From positions 1-45,981 of IMG/VR virus record IMGVR_UViG_3300042307_000130: a DNA stretch of 45,981 bases; one strand, 5' to 3'. The DNA comes from a virus. Shown here piece by piece: positions 19,531 through 29,086 of this stretch (the first letter of the stretch is position 1; each line of letters begins with the position of its first letter). The notes under the pieces were generated by a model. That model saw only the letters and a list, made by a program, of their open reading frames with translations. It was not told the DNA's origin and did no database searches. A program made the translations under genes and the position numbers.

Positions 19531-22179
19531 TTAGTAGTCTATTTTAGAAAAATCATAATTAGGGTAAGCTTGTTTAAGTGTTTTTAACAACACCTCATCG
19601 TTCAATCGATTCAAGTTATCTCTTCCTTGTTCATATCCAACTCTAGATAATCTATCATCTCCTGAGATCTCAAAGCGAACATACTTACCATCTTTTTGTT
19701 TAAGATATACAGTAGGAATAAATAAACCAGGAGTATCTTCTTCTAGGTTTGCTGTTACTTGTAACTTTTTAATTCCTGGAAAATCTCCAAATCGCTTTTG
19801 CATTAACGCATCTGTTGCAATGTGTGATTTATTAATATCACTCTTACCTTTACCTATTGCAAATCTAGAAGATTCTTGAACATTAGGATTTACATATTTG
19901 TCTCCCAAGTAATCTTGAACATCTACAGCACTCACTTTAAAAGTTTGAGTGTTTTCTGGTTCTTTTAAATTTTGTAATTGGATTATATAATTATCACCAT
20001 CTTGTTCAACTAACACTCTTGTATCTTTTACCTCTTTATCTGTTAGATAATTTGAAGCAGTAGTAAAGTCAAACTTACCATCTGTTTTAATTCCTTTTCT
20101 TTGTTGAGCAATAATCAATTGATTAAGTCCTTGTAATACCAGTGGTGGAACTTCTCCTTTACCATTAGCTACAGCTTTTATTTTTGGAACAAATACATTT
20201 GCAGACTCTCCAAGCTTTTGTTTGTATATCTCGTTTGCTTTATTCATAGCACCTTTAATTTTATAAGATGCTTCTAAGTGAGGTCTTGTAAGTTTATCTA
20301 ACTGATATCTTGTATCAGTACTAACAGTGAATCCTCTATCTTTTGGATCTTGGTTAGCAACCAACTTACCATTCTTATCTACTTTAGCAATACCTTCACG
20401 TCCATAGACAGCTCTAGCATAAGCTAATTGATCTTCTGTTAAACCACGTGGATCTACATATGAGAATTTTTTAGTAGGTGCTCCAGGAGTTTCATAATCT
20501 AATACAACTTGGCTTGTTTTAACTCCTACAATATCACGAGCACTCAATGTTCTTTTCTTTCCTTCGCTATAGAAATTGATACCTGTTTTTCCTTTTAAAG
20601 TTTCATTTATTACATTAGCTACACCAGCTTCTTTTTCAGCTTCAAGTCTAGTTTTTGTTTGGAAAGCTTTTAACTGATCTACGTAGTTTTGGTTCTTAGT
20701 AATACTTTGAATTGTCTTAAGTGCATTTGCTGGGATGTTAGCTTTAGAAACTACACCTTGTGCATTGTTCCAATTATTTAACATCGTGTTGATTTGTTTT
20801 TCAGTATAACCTTTATCCTTCAATACATTCATGTCTGCTTTGATTGAATCACCAACTGACACAACATGATTAGTGAACAACTCTTGTCCTCTATTTTTGT
20901 TATCTGTAGGATTACCTAAATTAGTCCAAGGACCATCTACACCAAATTGTTCAGCATTCTTTATTGCAACCTCTTGAGCTTTTAATCTATTCTCTTCATC
21001 TTTTTGTTCCAACTCTTTTATTTTGAATTGAGTATTAACACCAAATTCATATTTACTTTGTTGGAACTTAGCTTGATCAAGTTTCATTCCAGCTACCCAG
21101 TTCTCCTGTTGTTTATAAGGATTAGTAACAGCTTCTTCTTCTTTAGAACTCCATTTAAAAGCGTTAGCAAACTCTTTTACAAAACCATCTTTGTAAATGT
21201 TATACTTTGCAGCATCAGGATCAGTTCTAGCTAACTCAATGTTTTTGTAGAACTTCTCATCTAATATACCAGGTTTACCATCACCACCTAATTGTTCTTT
21301 GTAGTAGTCAATTTGATTATCAAGTTCATCTAATTTAGTAGGATCTGTAGTTACCGCTCTTTGAGTTTGTAATAACTCTAAAGCACCTACTGCTTGAGCT
21401 TTCTGAGAATCATATTCTCCTTTAGCTTTTTCAGCAAGTTGATCAAACCCTGCTCCTCTAAACTGATACTTACCATCAATTCTCAATTGATTTAAATCAT
21501 CAGGTGTCATACTAGCATAGATAGCTTGAGCAATCTTTGCTTCACTGACTCCTTCAATTTTATATCGCTTCATTGCATCAGCATAGAATCTAGTATCCAC
21601 TTTACCATTACCATCCACTTTAAAAGGTATGTCATACTTAATAAGATCAGGATGCAAAGCTTTGATAGCATCCATTGCTTTCTTCTTTACATCTGTATAC
21701 TGAGTGTATCTTCCACTAAATTTTTCTCCAATCTTCTTAGAGTTTAAATATTTACCTGCTGTGTCATTGAAGTCATAGATATTAGATTGTGAAGATTTTC
21801 CTTCTGATATAGCTTTCTCCATCTCAGCTTGTTGTTTTCTTAACCATGATGTAGATGAAACAGCATTTTGAACATTACTGTCTTTAACAATTTGATTGGT
21901 CATGCCATTAACAGAATTAACCAATTGGAAATTAGAGAAGTCACCAGCAGCAACAAATCTAAGATCGTTACCTAGCTGATTAAGTTTAGATTGTAGATAT
22001 ACTCTATCTGAGTCTTTAGCTATATCAAGACCAGCAACATTATCAATATTAGTTTGAATCTTTTGTATTCCCTCATCATACTGCTTTTGTTTTTGCATAC
22101 CAACTTGAACCATTGCCTCAACAGGTAATTGTGCTACGTAAGGGTTAAAAGTTGGGATTTTATCTGTCCAAGATGCCAT
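19531..22179 (-). CDS. Internal virion (cargo) protein, 882 aa
   Basis: Begins MASWTDKIPTFNPYVAQLP and is mostly long polar helices with many K, Q and E, lacking membrane segments. I recognise the N-terminal pattern (FNPYVAQLPVEAM, then KQKQYDEGIQKIQ, then DRVYLQSKLNQLGNDL) as one seen in large internal structural proteins of Bacteroidota phages, including crAss-like ones, but cannot name a solved homologue. It is the first gene behind the promoter at 22,219-22,250 and precedes the polymerase megaprotein by 15 nt, so it probably shares its time of expression and its packaging. Likely forms part of the ejected cargo or a scaffold for it. No catalytic motif seen. Confidence 0.65.
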   Translation of the reverse strand: MASWTDKIPTFNPYVAQLPVEAMVQVGMQKQKQYDEGIQKIQTNIDNVAGLDIAKDSDRVYLQSKLNQLGNDLRFVAAGDFSNFQLVNSVNGMTNQIVKDSNVQNAVSSTSWLRKQQAEMEKAISEGKSSQSNIYDFNDTAGKYLNSKKIGEKFSGRYTQYTDVKKKAMDAIKALHPDLIKYDIPFKVDGNGKVDTRFYADAMKRYKIEGVSEAKIAQAIYASMTPDDLNQLRIDGKYQFRGAGFDQLAEKAKGEYDSQKAQAVGALELLQTQRAVTTDPTKLDELDNQIDYYKEQLGGDGKPGILDEKFYKNIELARTDPDAAKYNIYKDGFVKEFANAFKWSSKEEEAVTNPYKQQENWVAGMKLDQAKFQQSKYEFGVNTQFKIKELEQKDEENRLKAQEVAIKNAEQFGVDGPWTNLGNPTDNKNRGQELFTNHVVSVGDSIKADMNVLKDKGYTEKQINTMLNNWNNAQGVVSKANIPANALKTIQSITKNQNYVDQLKAFQTKTRLEAEKEAGVANVINETLKGKTGINFYSEGKKRTLSARDIVGVKTSQVVLDYETPGAPTKKFSYVDPRGLTEDQLAYARAVYGREGIAKVDKNGKLVANQDPKDRGFTVSTDTRYQLDKLTRPHLEASYKIKGAMNKANEIYKQKLGESANVFVPKIKAVANGKGEVPPLVLQGLNQLIIAQQRKGIKTDGKFDFTTASNYLTDKEVKDTRVLVEQDGDNYIIQLQNLKEPENTQTFKVSAVDVQDYLGDKYVNPNVQESSRFAIGKGKSDINKSHIATDALMQKRFGDFPGIKKLQVTANLEEDTPGLFIPTVYLKQKDGKYVRFEISGDDRLSRVGYEQGRDNLNRLNDEVLLKTLKQAYPNYDFSKIDY

Positions 22180-22218
22180 ATGTTTTTCTTTTAAAACATG
22201 TTGTTACATGTAGGTTAG

Positions 22219-22250
22219 CAAATGTAATATGAATTATTAGAATTACCAAA
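22219..22250 (-). promoter_or_regulatory. Bacteroidota-type promoter for the 882-aa/megaprotein operon
   Basis: Minus strand: TTTG (plus-strand 22247-22250), 20-nt spacer, TACATTTG (22219-22226). Both boxes match the Bacteroidota consensus (-33 TTTG, -7 TAnnTTTG) exactly and at normal spacing. The predicted start would leave a leader of roughly 30 nt before the ATG at 22179. This is the best promoter in the window and suggests that host RNA polymerase transcribes these late genes. Confidence 0.7.
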
Positions 22251-22274
22251 ATTAATAATGAATTCTGGTAATTC
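22240..22274 (-). promoter_or_regulatory. Inverted repeat overlapping the -33 box
   Basis: Perfect 9-bp arms GAATTACCA and TGGTAATTC (22240-22248 and 22266-22274) separated by 17 nt. The proximal arm covers part of the TTTG box, so a protein bound here could block or assist the promoter. No T-run follows, so it is not a good terminator. Confidence 0.4.
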
Positions 22275-22297
22275 TTTATAATTAAATTAGTTATAAA
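22275..22297. promoter_or_regulatory. 23-bp near-palindrome upstream of promoter (copy 1)
   Basis: TTTATAA, nine central bases, TTATAAA; 10 of 11 base pairs are symmetric. The identical 23 bp occurs at 39262-39284. In both places exactly 24 bp separate it from the -33 TTTG box. Here it overlaps the stop codon of the 1207-aa gene. It could be a binding site for a dimeric activator or repressor of late genes, or an AT-rich UP-like element. Confidence 0.55.
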
Positions 22298-25200
22298 TTT
22301 TTGATAGCTTTTACTATTGAGCCATTTCTTTTCTTATTCTTTGTTTGAATATTTATATTTATTGGTGATGTAGCCAATGAAGGAACAGCTTTGTAATCTT
22401 CTTGTTCTTCTTCTGCAGCTAATTCTTCTTTAGTTTTGTTTTGTAATTGATAATACTTCACATTACCGTTTTCATCAAGAACAGGAACTTGTTTCTGTGT
22501 AGCATTAACACCACCAACTGTAGGAATGTTTGGTTGAAATATTCCATTCATGTTGATTGCTCTACCACTCTTATCATATCTATATTTGTATAAGTTCTCA
22601 TAGATACCAAGAGTTCTATTCTCAAGTTCGTTCTTAGCCATTTTATCAGAAATAGAATTAAGAGCAGCTTGTGTTGTAGCTTTAGTGTTAGACAATGCTT
22701 GTGCTTGTCTTTCATACTGCTTATCGTATATACCAAGGTTAGTAAGCTTAGCTTGGTTTAGAATGTTTCTATTCTCAGTATACACTCTATCTTTCATTTC
22801 TTGGTTAGCTCTGAACTGAGTACCTAACACTTGTTGATTAGCTTGATATTTCTGAGCATTCAAGTTGGCTTGAGCTGCTGGATTATATCCTGCTATTCTT
22901 TGCATTGCTCTATAGTCTGCTTGGTTAGCATTCAATTGATCTTGTAAAGAGATGTCATAAGGTACACCAAGTTCAGGTTGGTAACCTTGAGCTGGTACAG
23001 GTTCTAATTGATTAGAGGACATAGCATACATCTCTGGATATAACTGTTCCATATCAAGAGCTTCTTGATCAGTAGGTCTTAAATAGTCAAGTGCTTGATT
23101 TCCAATATCAATTAATGGACTTCTTTTATATTCAATTGGTTTAGTTTGTGGATTTTCTTTTTTAATCTCTTTAACATTTTCTTTTAAAGGAGTAGTCATT
23201 CCTGGAGAAGTATATTTAATAGCAGCGTCAATTACATGGTGTATAGGACCAACTTCTCTATTAGTCCCCTGAGTAGTTAAAAAGTTTATTTTTTCTTCTT
23301 CTGTACTAAACTTATTAAGACTTTTTTTAACTTTGTCGCTTTCAACACCATAAGAATTATTAATATAATCAAGCATTTTTTTAGCTCTTTCTTTATCGCC
23401 TAATGCTGTTTTTACAGAAGGAGTCCACTCTTGATCATAACGCTGTGTATCATCCCAGATAGGATTACCTGTATTACCTGCTTGTGTGTAACTCCATTTA
23501 TCTCCTCTTCCTTTTACAACTTTGCCTCCTACTTGTGCTTTAGTAAACTTACCACCAAACTTTGCATATTCTTTCATAGCTTCTTTATCTATTTTAACTT
23601 TACCTCTTGCAAGATCATCTGCAACCAATCCATTTTCTTCTGCTGTATCATTAATAGCATTCTGCAGAGCAGCTGCATTTATTTTTTTATCAGCAATTTC
23701 TTTAAGTTTCATATTACCCCCTTTAATACTTGCTTCTAATGCAGTGAGTTTTAATTTATCAAAAGAATTTTTTACATCAAACCTATTTAACTCATTAGTT
23801 GATTTCTCAATTAATTTATTTTGTTTTTCTTCTGTCTTAGAAAGATCAGCTACATAGTTCTTAAACTTTTTACCTTTAGCAGATTTATCTCCTAATAGAT
23901 CTATATATTGATTAGGAATTTTTAAGTTACCAAACACTACACCAGATTTTTGTACTTCTCCTGTTTCAGGATCTACTACACCACCTTCTTCTAATTCAAC
24001 CATAGGTTCTCCTCTTTCCACTTCTACTGGGTTACCACCATAAGTAATACCAATTCCTGTTTCTCCATTAGGAGAATACTCTTCATGAGACTTACCTCTA
24101 AACATAACTGTTTGTCCTGTACCTGGTAAGTAAGGATTATAAGACATAGGTTCAGCGTAACCACCCCAATGTGTTTGAAGTTCTCCACCCATATCAAATG
24201 TTTCCATAGCTCTTTCACTAGGTTCTCTGTATGATTTTAAATGTCCACCAGCTCTGAATTCATCTTTGTGTGCGAATCTACGGTAGTCTTCTGATGTCAC
24301 ATCTCCAAATGATGCAATCACTTGTGGTGTCCAATCATTAGATACCCATCCACCATCTTTCATATGTGATGCATATCCTGCTTGTATAGCTGGAGCCATT
24401 TGATTCATTACTATGTTTTGAACATTCTTTTTAGTAGCAGCATTATCTTTCTTCATTCTTCTTTGATATGGATCAAGTGCATTTCCAGCAATCTGTCCAG
24501 TAAAGTTTCCAATTGCTCCACCAATTTTTCCACCCATAGGTCCTGCAATAGCAGTACCTGCAGCTGTACCTAGTGATTCACCAACAGTACCACCAATTTG
24601 TCCACCAGCATTTTGTCCACCCATTGCTTCTTGTCCTAACCCTGAAGCTACATTTGATATAGCTCCCCAATCAGTTCCACCAGCAGCTCCTTTAGCACTT
24701 TCTCCTCCTGAAATTGTACCTGTTTTTTTACCTGAAGCTATTATTTGATTATAATAATCTTGTGAATTTGCATAACCACCATCTTGTAATTGATGTAACA
24801 TTCCACCTTGTCTAAAACTCTTTTGTTGGTCATAATCAATTAATGGTTCATATCCAAGATCATCATATAAAGAATTACCATTACCATAAGTATTTTGTAT
24901 CTCTGTAGGATTACCTCCTATCATTCCACCATCTTGTAATCTAGCACCGTTTCTAGCAAGTACATTTGTACCAACACCATATATAGGAAAGAACGCTTCA
25001 CCAGTGTTAACTACATCTTCAGGACGTACATACTTTCTTTCTCTTTCTTCAGGTCTAGTAGTAGAAGCTTTTAATTGTAAATCACTTAATTGTCTTGCTC
25101 GATTTGCTTGTTGTGCTGCTGTTCGTTCTGCTCTTAATGCACCTATTCCCTCAATGATTCCACCTAATGGTCCTGCCATTTTAGTTAATCCTCCAAGAGT

Positions 25201-25914
25201 GATATCTTCTTGTTCATCGTCATTAGGTACAACACCAACTCCTTGAGTGGATGGAGCTCCTACTTGTGGAATAGTGTTATTGTTTTTAAACATCCAGTTC
25301 TCTTTGCTTGTATCTACAGGATTTCCTGCAGCTTTATTTGAAGGAGCAGATGGTTCTCCTAATTTACCCATTGTCTGAGCACCAATTCCCCATTTCTTAA
25401 TATCAAATCCTGGAGCAACTGTAGTAGTAGTATCAGTAGTCATACCACTCCACCAATCATTTATATTAGTTCCACTAGCTGCTTTTGGAATATGTAGTCC
25501 ATCTCTTCCACCAGCCATAGAAGCAATCTCAGCAATACCACCAGCATCACCGCCTTCACCACCACCAAACATACCCATGATGCTATCCATGTCCATACCA
25601 CCCATTCCACCACCAGCATCACCACCAGCTTCACCTTCACCACTTTGTTTAGCAGCAGCTTCAGCAGCTTTTTCAGCTTGTGCTTTTCGCATAGCATCAG
25701 TCATTCCAGTAGCTGATAAATCAGCTTCATCATATAAAGCACCGAAGTTAACCATCTTTGGATTAGCAATAGCATCACCACCTATGTATGCTCCAAACTG
25801 AGCTTTCTTAAACTCTTTACCATGCACTTTCATAAAGGCTTCTTCTGATGGATATTTTTTGTAAAATGCTTTCTCAGATTTAACTCCTGCTATTTTTAAA
25901 ATTTGTGCCTTCAT
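22291..25914 (-). CDS. Internal virion cargo/ejection protein, Gly-rich, 1207 aa
   Basis: Low-complexity Gly/Met/Asp stretch near residues 95-145, then a glycine-zipper-like segment at about 431-475 (repeated GGxIGG, GTAAGTAIAG) of the kind that inserts in membranes. Many short GG-centred motifs recur along the chain (DGGMIGG, RQGGML, KDGGWV, RAGGHL, DMGGEL, EEGGVV). A middle block around residues 595-690 (HEEYSPNGETGIGITYGG, VEVERGEP, then GNLKIPN) looks like one I know from internal proteins of crAss-like phages. The C-terminal part is helical and rich in Q and N. It lies two bases from the 529-aa cargo gene and closes this transcription unit; the next promoter follows. Probably packaged and ejected, perhaps forming a channel; no enzyme motif seen. 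Confidence 0.7.
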   Translation of the reverse strand: MKAQILKIAGVKSEKAFYKKYPSEEAFMKVHGKEFKKAQFGAYIGGDAIANPKMVNFGALYDEADLSATGMTDAMRKAQAEKAAEAAAKQSGEGEAGGDAGGGMGGMDMDSIMGMFGGGEGGDAGGIAEIASMAGGRDGLHIPKAASGTNINDWWSGMTTDTTTTVAPGFDIKKWGIGAQTMGKLGEPSAPSNKAAGNPVDTSKENWMFKNNNTIPQVGAPSTQGVGVVPNDDEQEDITLGGLTKMAGPLGGIIEGIGALRAERTAAQQANRARQLSDLQLKASTTRPEERERKYVRPEDVVNTGEAFFPIYGVGTNVLARNGARLQDGGMIGGNPTEIQNTYGNGNSLYDDLGYEPLIDYDQQKSFRQGGMLHQLQDGGYANSQDYYNQIIASGKKTGTISGGESAKGAAGGTDWGAISNVASGLGQEAMGGQNAGGQIGGTVGESLGTAAGTAIAGPMGGKIGGAIGNFTGQIAGNALDPYQRRMKKDNAATKKNVQNIVMNQMAPAIQAGYASHMKDGGWVSNDWTPQVIASFGDVTSEDYRRFAHKDEFRAGGHLKSYREPSERAMETFDMGGELQTHWGGYAEPMSYNPYLPGTGQTVMFRGKSHEEYSPNGETGIGITYGGNPVEVERGEPMVELEEGGVVDPETGEVQKSGVVFGNLKIPNQYIDLLGDKSAKGKKFKNYVADLSKTEEKQNKLIEKSTNELNRFDVKNSFDKLKLTALEASIKGGNMKLKEIADKKINAAALQNAINDTAEENGLVADDLARGKVKIDKEAMKEYAKFGGKFTKAQVGGKVVKGRGDKWSYTQAGNTGNPIWDDTQRYDQEWTPSVKTALGDKERAKKMLDYINNSYGVESDKVKKSLNKFSTEEEKINFLTTQGTNREVGPIHHVIDAAIKYTSPGMTTPLKENVKEIKKENPQTKPIEYKRSPLIDIGNQALDYLRPTDQEALDMEQLYPEMYAMSSNQLEPVPAQGYQPELGVPYDISLQDQLNANQADYRAMQRIAGYNPAAQANLNAQKYQANQQVLGTQFRANQEMKDRVYTENRNILNQAKLTNLGIYDKQYERQAQALSNTKATTQAALNSISDKMAKNELENRTLGIYENLYKYRYDKSGRAINMNGIFQPNIPTVGGVNATQKQVPVLDENGNVKYYQLQNKTKEELAAEEEQEDYKAVPSLATSPININIQTKNKKRNGSIVKAIKNL

Positions 25915-25915
25915 A

Positions 25916-27505
25916 TTAGTTATATTTGTTCAACCATTTACCTGGTTGTGGTTTGTTATAGTTTGTAAAGTTAGTTAATTGGTCTAAGTTAACCAAACCT
26001 TTTTGTTCTTGTCTTAATCCATTCTTAGCCATAGGAAACTCTGTTACTTTCTTTCCTTTGAACTTATAGTTCTTTCCTGGTTTCATTAGTTTTATATCTC
26101 CTTCATCTGATATACCAAGGACAGGATAAGGCACTCCTTGCATTGTTATTTGATTAGAACCTATTTCTGTTATTTCTCCTGGATGATCCCATTGTCCCAT
26201 ATCATCTTTTATAACTCCTCCTCCTTCTTTCATATCATTAATATCTATAACAGATGATCTTCTTACTATAGAACGAGGATCTTGTTTAACAGGGCGAGGA
26301 TTTAATTTATTTTTTTGTTCATTAAACCACTTCATATAATCATCTTCTTGAAATGGTGTATATTCTCCTGGGTCAAAATTATCTAATAATTGTGGTTTCA
26401 TTTCTTTAGATAATGGTGTATTAGAAGGAGTTCTTTTTGCCATGTATTTTTCAGTATTTTTAATAGCAATGTCATCTAGTTGTTTATTTAATCCATTAAA
26501 TATTTTACCTTCTGGATTTATATTTTTTAATTGCTTTGCACCTCTAGCATACACACCAAGATCTGCAGCATCTAATGCACTTAGCCCTGCATTTAAGAAT
26601 TCTCCTCTTCCTAGTTCTCCAGGAATTTCTGATAAGGCTGCTGCTCCTTGTAAAGGATTTACCCAATCAAGTGCATAATCATGTTCATTTCTTGGTCCAA
26701 ATTGAAAACGAGTAGGTAAACTTTCATTTCTTGCTGCATATCCAAATGCTGTTAATGGATTAGAAACTATTGCTTTTGTTCTTTCCCATGTACTTTCTGG
26801 AACATGTGCTTGAATGCTACCACGTTCTTCATTACGTGCATTGTAATCTTCTCTTTCTCTTTGGTCTTTAGTTAGTTTTGCTCTTCTTTTTTCTTCAGCC
26901 ATTTGTTTACCAACTTGGTTTACATATGTTTTTTGAACTTTAGCTTGCTCTGCGTCAAAGTTTGGTTTCTTAACAAATGTAGATTCAGAAGGTTTAATAG
27001 CTTGTAACCTTTCATCTTTTAATTTAAATTTCTTTTTACCATTCTGTGCTTTATCATATCCATCTAACCATCCACCATCTTTAGCACTAGGCATAGTCTT
27101 CTTAGCATACTTCCCATTACTAGGAGCAGGAGATTGTGTACGTGCATATGTAAATCCTACAGCTCCTGGCATAGACATTCCTCCTTGTGCTTGAGGAACA
27201 TATTTAACTGGATAGACAGATCCACCCATTTGAAATTGTCCACCCCAAGCAGGAGAATAGTTTCTACCCTTAGTATTATATCCATCTCCTACAAATCCTT
27301 CTGGTAATGATACATAATTATCATTATAATTCTCTTGGTGTTCTTGCATTGTTCCACCATCAGCATAGCTATCTAACCAACCACCATTCTTCATGTTATT
27401 AGAATTATCTCTACCACACTCATGACATATGTACATATCCTTCTTACTAGAATCAGATTTGTCCCATGACCATCCACATGTGCATTTTACTTTACCACTA
27501 CTCAT
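25916..27505 (-). CDS. Internal virion cargo protein with N-terminal zinc ribbon, 529 aa
   Basis: Starts with a small Cys cluster, CTCGW then CHECG (about residues 8-30), that looks like a zinc ribbon. The rest has the GG-type motifs shared with the 1207-aa protein (KNGGWLD near 40 and KDGGWLD near 143), a basic helical region (about 180-230), and a C-terminal block (about 430-500) reading GEITEIGS, ITMQGV, LLGIS-like, GDIKLMKPG, YKFKGKKVTEFPM that is typical of internal proteins of Bacteroidota phages. The start overlaps the HNH gene stop by four bases (ATGA). Probably packaged cargo made together with the 1207-aa protein. The exact role is unknown. Confidence 0.68.
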   Translation of the reverse strand: MSSGKVKCTCGWSWDKSDSSKKDMYICHECGRDNSNNMKNGGWLDSYADGGTMQEHQENYNDNYVSLPEGFVGDGYNTKGRNYSPAWGGQFQMGGSVYPVKYVPQAQGGMSMPGAVGFTYARTQSPAPSNGKYAKKTMPSAKDGGWLDGYDKAQNGKKKFKLKDERLQAIKPSESTFVKKPNFDAEQAKVQKTYVNQVGKQMAEEKRRAKLTKDQREREDYNARNEERGSIQAHVPESTWERTKAIVSNPLTAFGYAARNESLPTRFQFGPRNEHDYALDWVNPLQGAAALSEIPGELGRGEFLNAGLSALDAADLGVYARGAKQLKNINPEGKIFNGLNKQLDDIAIKNTEKYMAKRTPSNTPLSKEMKPQLLDNFDPGEYTPFQEDDYMKWFNEQKNKLNPRPVKQDPRSIVRRSSVIDINDMKEGGGVIKDDMGQWDHPGEITEIGSNQITMQGVPYPVLGISDEGDIKLMKPGKNYKFKGKKVTEFPMAKNGLRQEQKGLVNLDQLTNFTNYNKPQPGKWLNKYN

Positions 27506-28158
27506 TCTATTTTATTTTTATAAGTAAAAGATTTTTCTATATCCCAATTATTTAATCTATATCTTAAAGTGTTAACAGGAATGTTTAATTCATCTGACCA
27601 TTCACTTAATGTTTTAACTAAACCTTTGTATTCAATTATTCTATTATCTTTTCTATTATTGCTGTTTACTTTAGGTGTAACCCATCTACAGTTACCTTTA
27701 TGATAGTTTCCAGAGTTATCTATTCTATCTAACTGTAACCCTTTCTTATAACTAGGATACATATCTTCAATGAATTTATTTACATCCATCCAGTCATTAC
27801 AAACTTTAATACCAATAGCACCATATCTAATAAAACTAATAGAAGTATCTTTTGTACATCTTCTAATCATCCCTACCCAAGTATTATACAATGGATGATT
27901 TGTTTTATTATGTGTTATTCTTTTTGCCTTTTTTGATGTTTGTTTAAATAAACAACCACAAGATTTTGTATTACCTTTTTTAACTAAAGAAATATCTGCT
28001 TTAAATTCATTTCCACAATTACATTTAAACAAACCAATTCTTCTAGTTCTAATTCGTTTACTTGTTTTAGTCTTAGGAAAAACTTTTGAATCTAATTCTT
28101 CCATAAATATACACTCACCTATTTTACTTCCTGCTACAATTTTTTCTATATTTTTCAT
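27502..28158 (-). CDS. Free-standing HNH homing endonuclease, 218 aa
   Basis: N-terminal half has a Cys pattern (FKCNCGNEF then SCGCLF) of the zinc-binding segment found in phage HNH proteins. The centre (HPLYNTWVGMIRRC, then CNDW, then LQLDRIDNSGNYHKGNCRW, then NNR) is the HNH/AP2-associated homing-nuclease core. The C-terminus (KTLSEWSDELNIPVNTLRYRL) is a helix-turn-helix-like DNA-binding tail. An in-frame TTG at 28200 would give 232 aa; I prefer ATG at 28158 because the enzyme pattern starts after it. It sits between the 288-aa muzzle-like gene and the cargo genes and overlaps the latter by four bases, as expected for a selfish gene that settled in an operon without breaking it. Confidence 0.85.
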   Translation of the reverse strand: MKNIEKIVAGSKIGECIFMEELDSKVFPKTKTSKRIRTRRIGLFKCNCGNEFKADISLVKKGNTKSCGCLFKQTSKKAKRITHNKTNHPLYNTWVGMIRRCTKDTSISFIRYGAIGIKVCNDWMDVNKFIEDMYPSYKKGLQLDRIDNSGNYHKGNCRWVTPKVNSNNRKDNRIIEYKGLVKTLSEWSDELNIPVNTLRYRLNNWDIEKSFTYKNKIE

Positions 28159-28207
28159 AACTATATTTTGTCCAGTAAAGATAACTTTATCATTTGACAA
28201 ATCCTAA

Positions 28208-29074
28208 TTATTTGTAAGATATTTGAGATCCTGTAGTAATAAATTGTGAAACTAAATGAGTTGTAGAACTATTGTTTAAAATATGCCTGATTCTCAAATC
28301 TTTAGCTCGTATAGTTGCTTTTTTAAAACTTAACATTCCATAATCCATATTATTTTGATTTAATACTTTATCTACAGATAAAGATTCACATGTAGTTTTA
28401 AATGCAGGAAGTTGTGAATTTATTTGCACATTCCAAAAAGTATTGTACTGATAAAAATTATCAGATTTAGTATACATTATAGTTTTACCATCTGTACTAT
28501 ATATTGGATAACTATTATAAGCTTTTAAATTGTTTAAAGGTTTTGCTACAAGATTTAATAACCCTGAGTTTTGCTGAGAGTTGTATACTATTGCTTGGTT
28601 AAACCATTTATCATTTGTTTCTATTCTTGTGTTATCATTAAACACACCATCTTCTATAGGATAGTATTCATATGCCTTAGTGTAGTCTTTTACATTCTGT
28701 AATATCTGATCTTGATATTCATAAGCAAAAGGGTACTCAATAATATAAGGATCTATGTTTCCATAGAATGTATTGTAAAGTCTTATGTTAGTTAAGTGTC
28801 TCCATATACAAGCTGTTGTAGTTTGAGTGTATCCTGTGTTAGCATATTCTATAATATCAAAGGTGCTAACTGCAAAGCTCTTTTTAAACTTACATTTTCC
28901 TGTAGATTCAATTACAATAATACTAACATTATCATTCACTGTATAACTTATTCCTCTGATTAATATTTTTTTAGGTACGTCCATAGCAATAACATTACCA
29001 AACTGATCGCTGATATTAAATGGTCCAACACTTGGTCCAGATATTGTTAATTTTATTGTTAAAGTCTTTGACAT
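28208..29074 (-). CDS. Probable detached C-terminal part of the muzzle, with accessory N-terminal domain, 288 aa
   Basis: Two parts. Residues 1-about 75 (GPFNISD, AMDVPKKILIRGISY, VIESTGKCKF) match the N-terminus of the 204-aa protein at 39371-39985 (GPFNLYS, FEVGVSKSALLAGYS, RVKSTGDCVNY). From about residue 88 (CIWRHLTNI, then YNTFYG, YIIEYPFAYEYQDQILQNV, SNFYQYNTFW-like, NMDYGMLSFKK, RAKDLRIRHIL, SQFITTGSQISYK) the sequence looks like the end of the large tail 'stabilisation/muzzle' protein of crAss-like phages, which in relatives I know is one chain. The 1970-aa muzzle just upstream (12-nt gap) stops before this block, so the pair probably rebuilds one structure. This reading is from memory of the family and needs a profile search. 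Confidence 0.65.
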   Translation of the reverse strand: MSKTLTIKLTISGPSVGPFNISDQFGNVIAMDVPKKILIRGISYTVNDNVSIIVIESTGKCKFKKSFAVSTFDIIEYANTGYTQTTTACIWRHLTNIRLYNTFYGNIDPYIIEYPFAYEYQDQILQNVKDYTKAYEYYPIEDGVFNDNTRIETNDKWFNQAIVYNSQQNSGLLNLVAKPLNNLKAYNSYPIYSTDGKTIMYTKSDNFYQYNTFWNVQINSQLPAFKTTCESLSVDKVLNQNNMDYGMLSFKKATIRAKDLRIRHILNNSSTTHLVSQFITTGSQISYK

Positions 29075-29086
29075 AGTTTAAACTTA

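Noticed and set aside
22236-22274. Hairpin at 22240-22274 as terminator of the 1207-aa gene
   Set aside because: No T-run follows, and the arm overlaps a clear promoter box, so a control site is more likely.
28159-28200. TTG start at 28200 for the HNH protein
   Set aside because: ATG at 28158 gives a complete domain and leaves a reasonable gap; TTG starts are uncommon here. Not fully excluded.
27502-28207. HNH gene as part of a group I intron or intein
   Set aside because: No split gene flanks it in the sense of interrupted reading frames, and no intron or intein boundary pattern was seen; it looks free-standing. The nearby muzzle split lies between the 1970-aa and 288-aa genes, not around the HNH gene.
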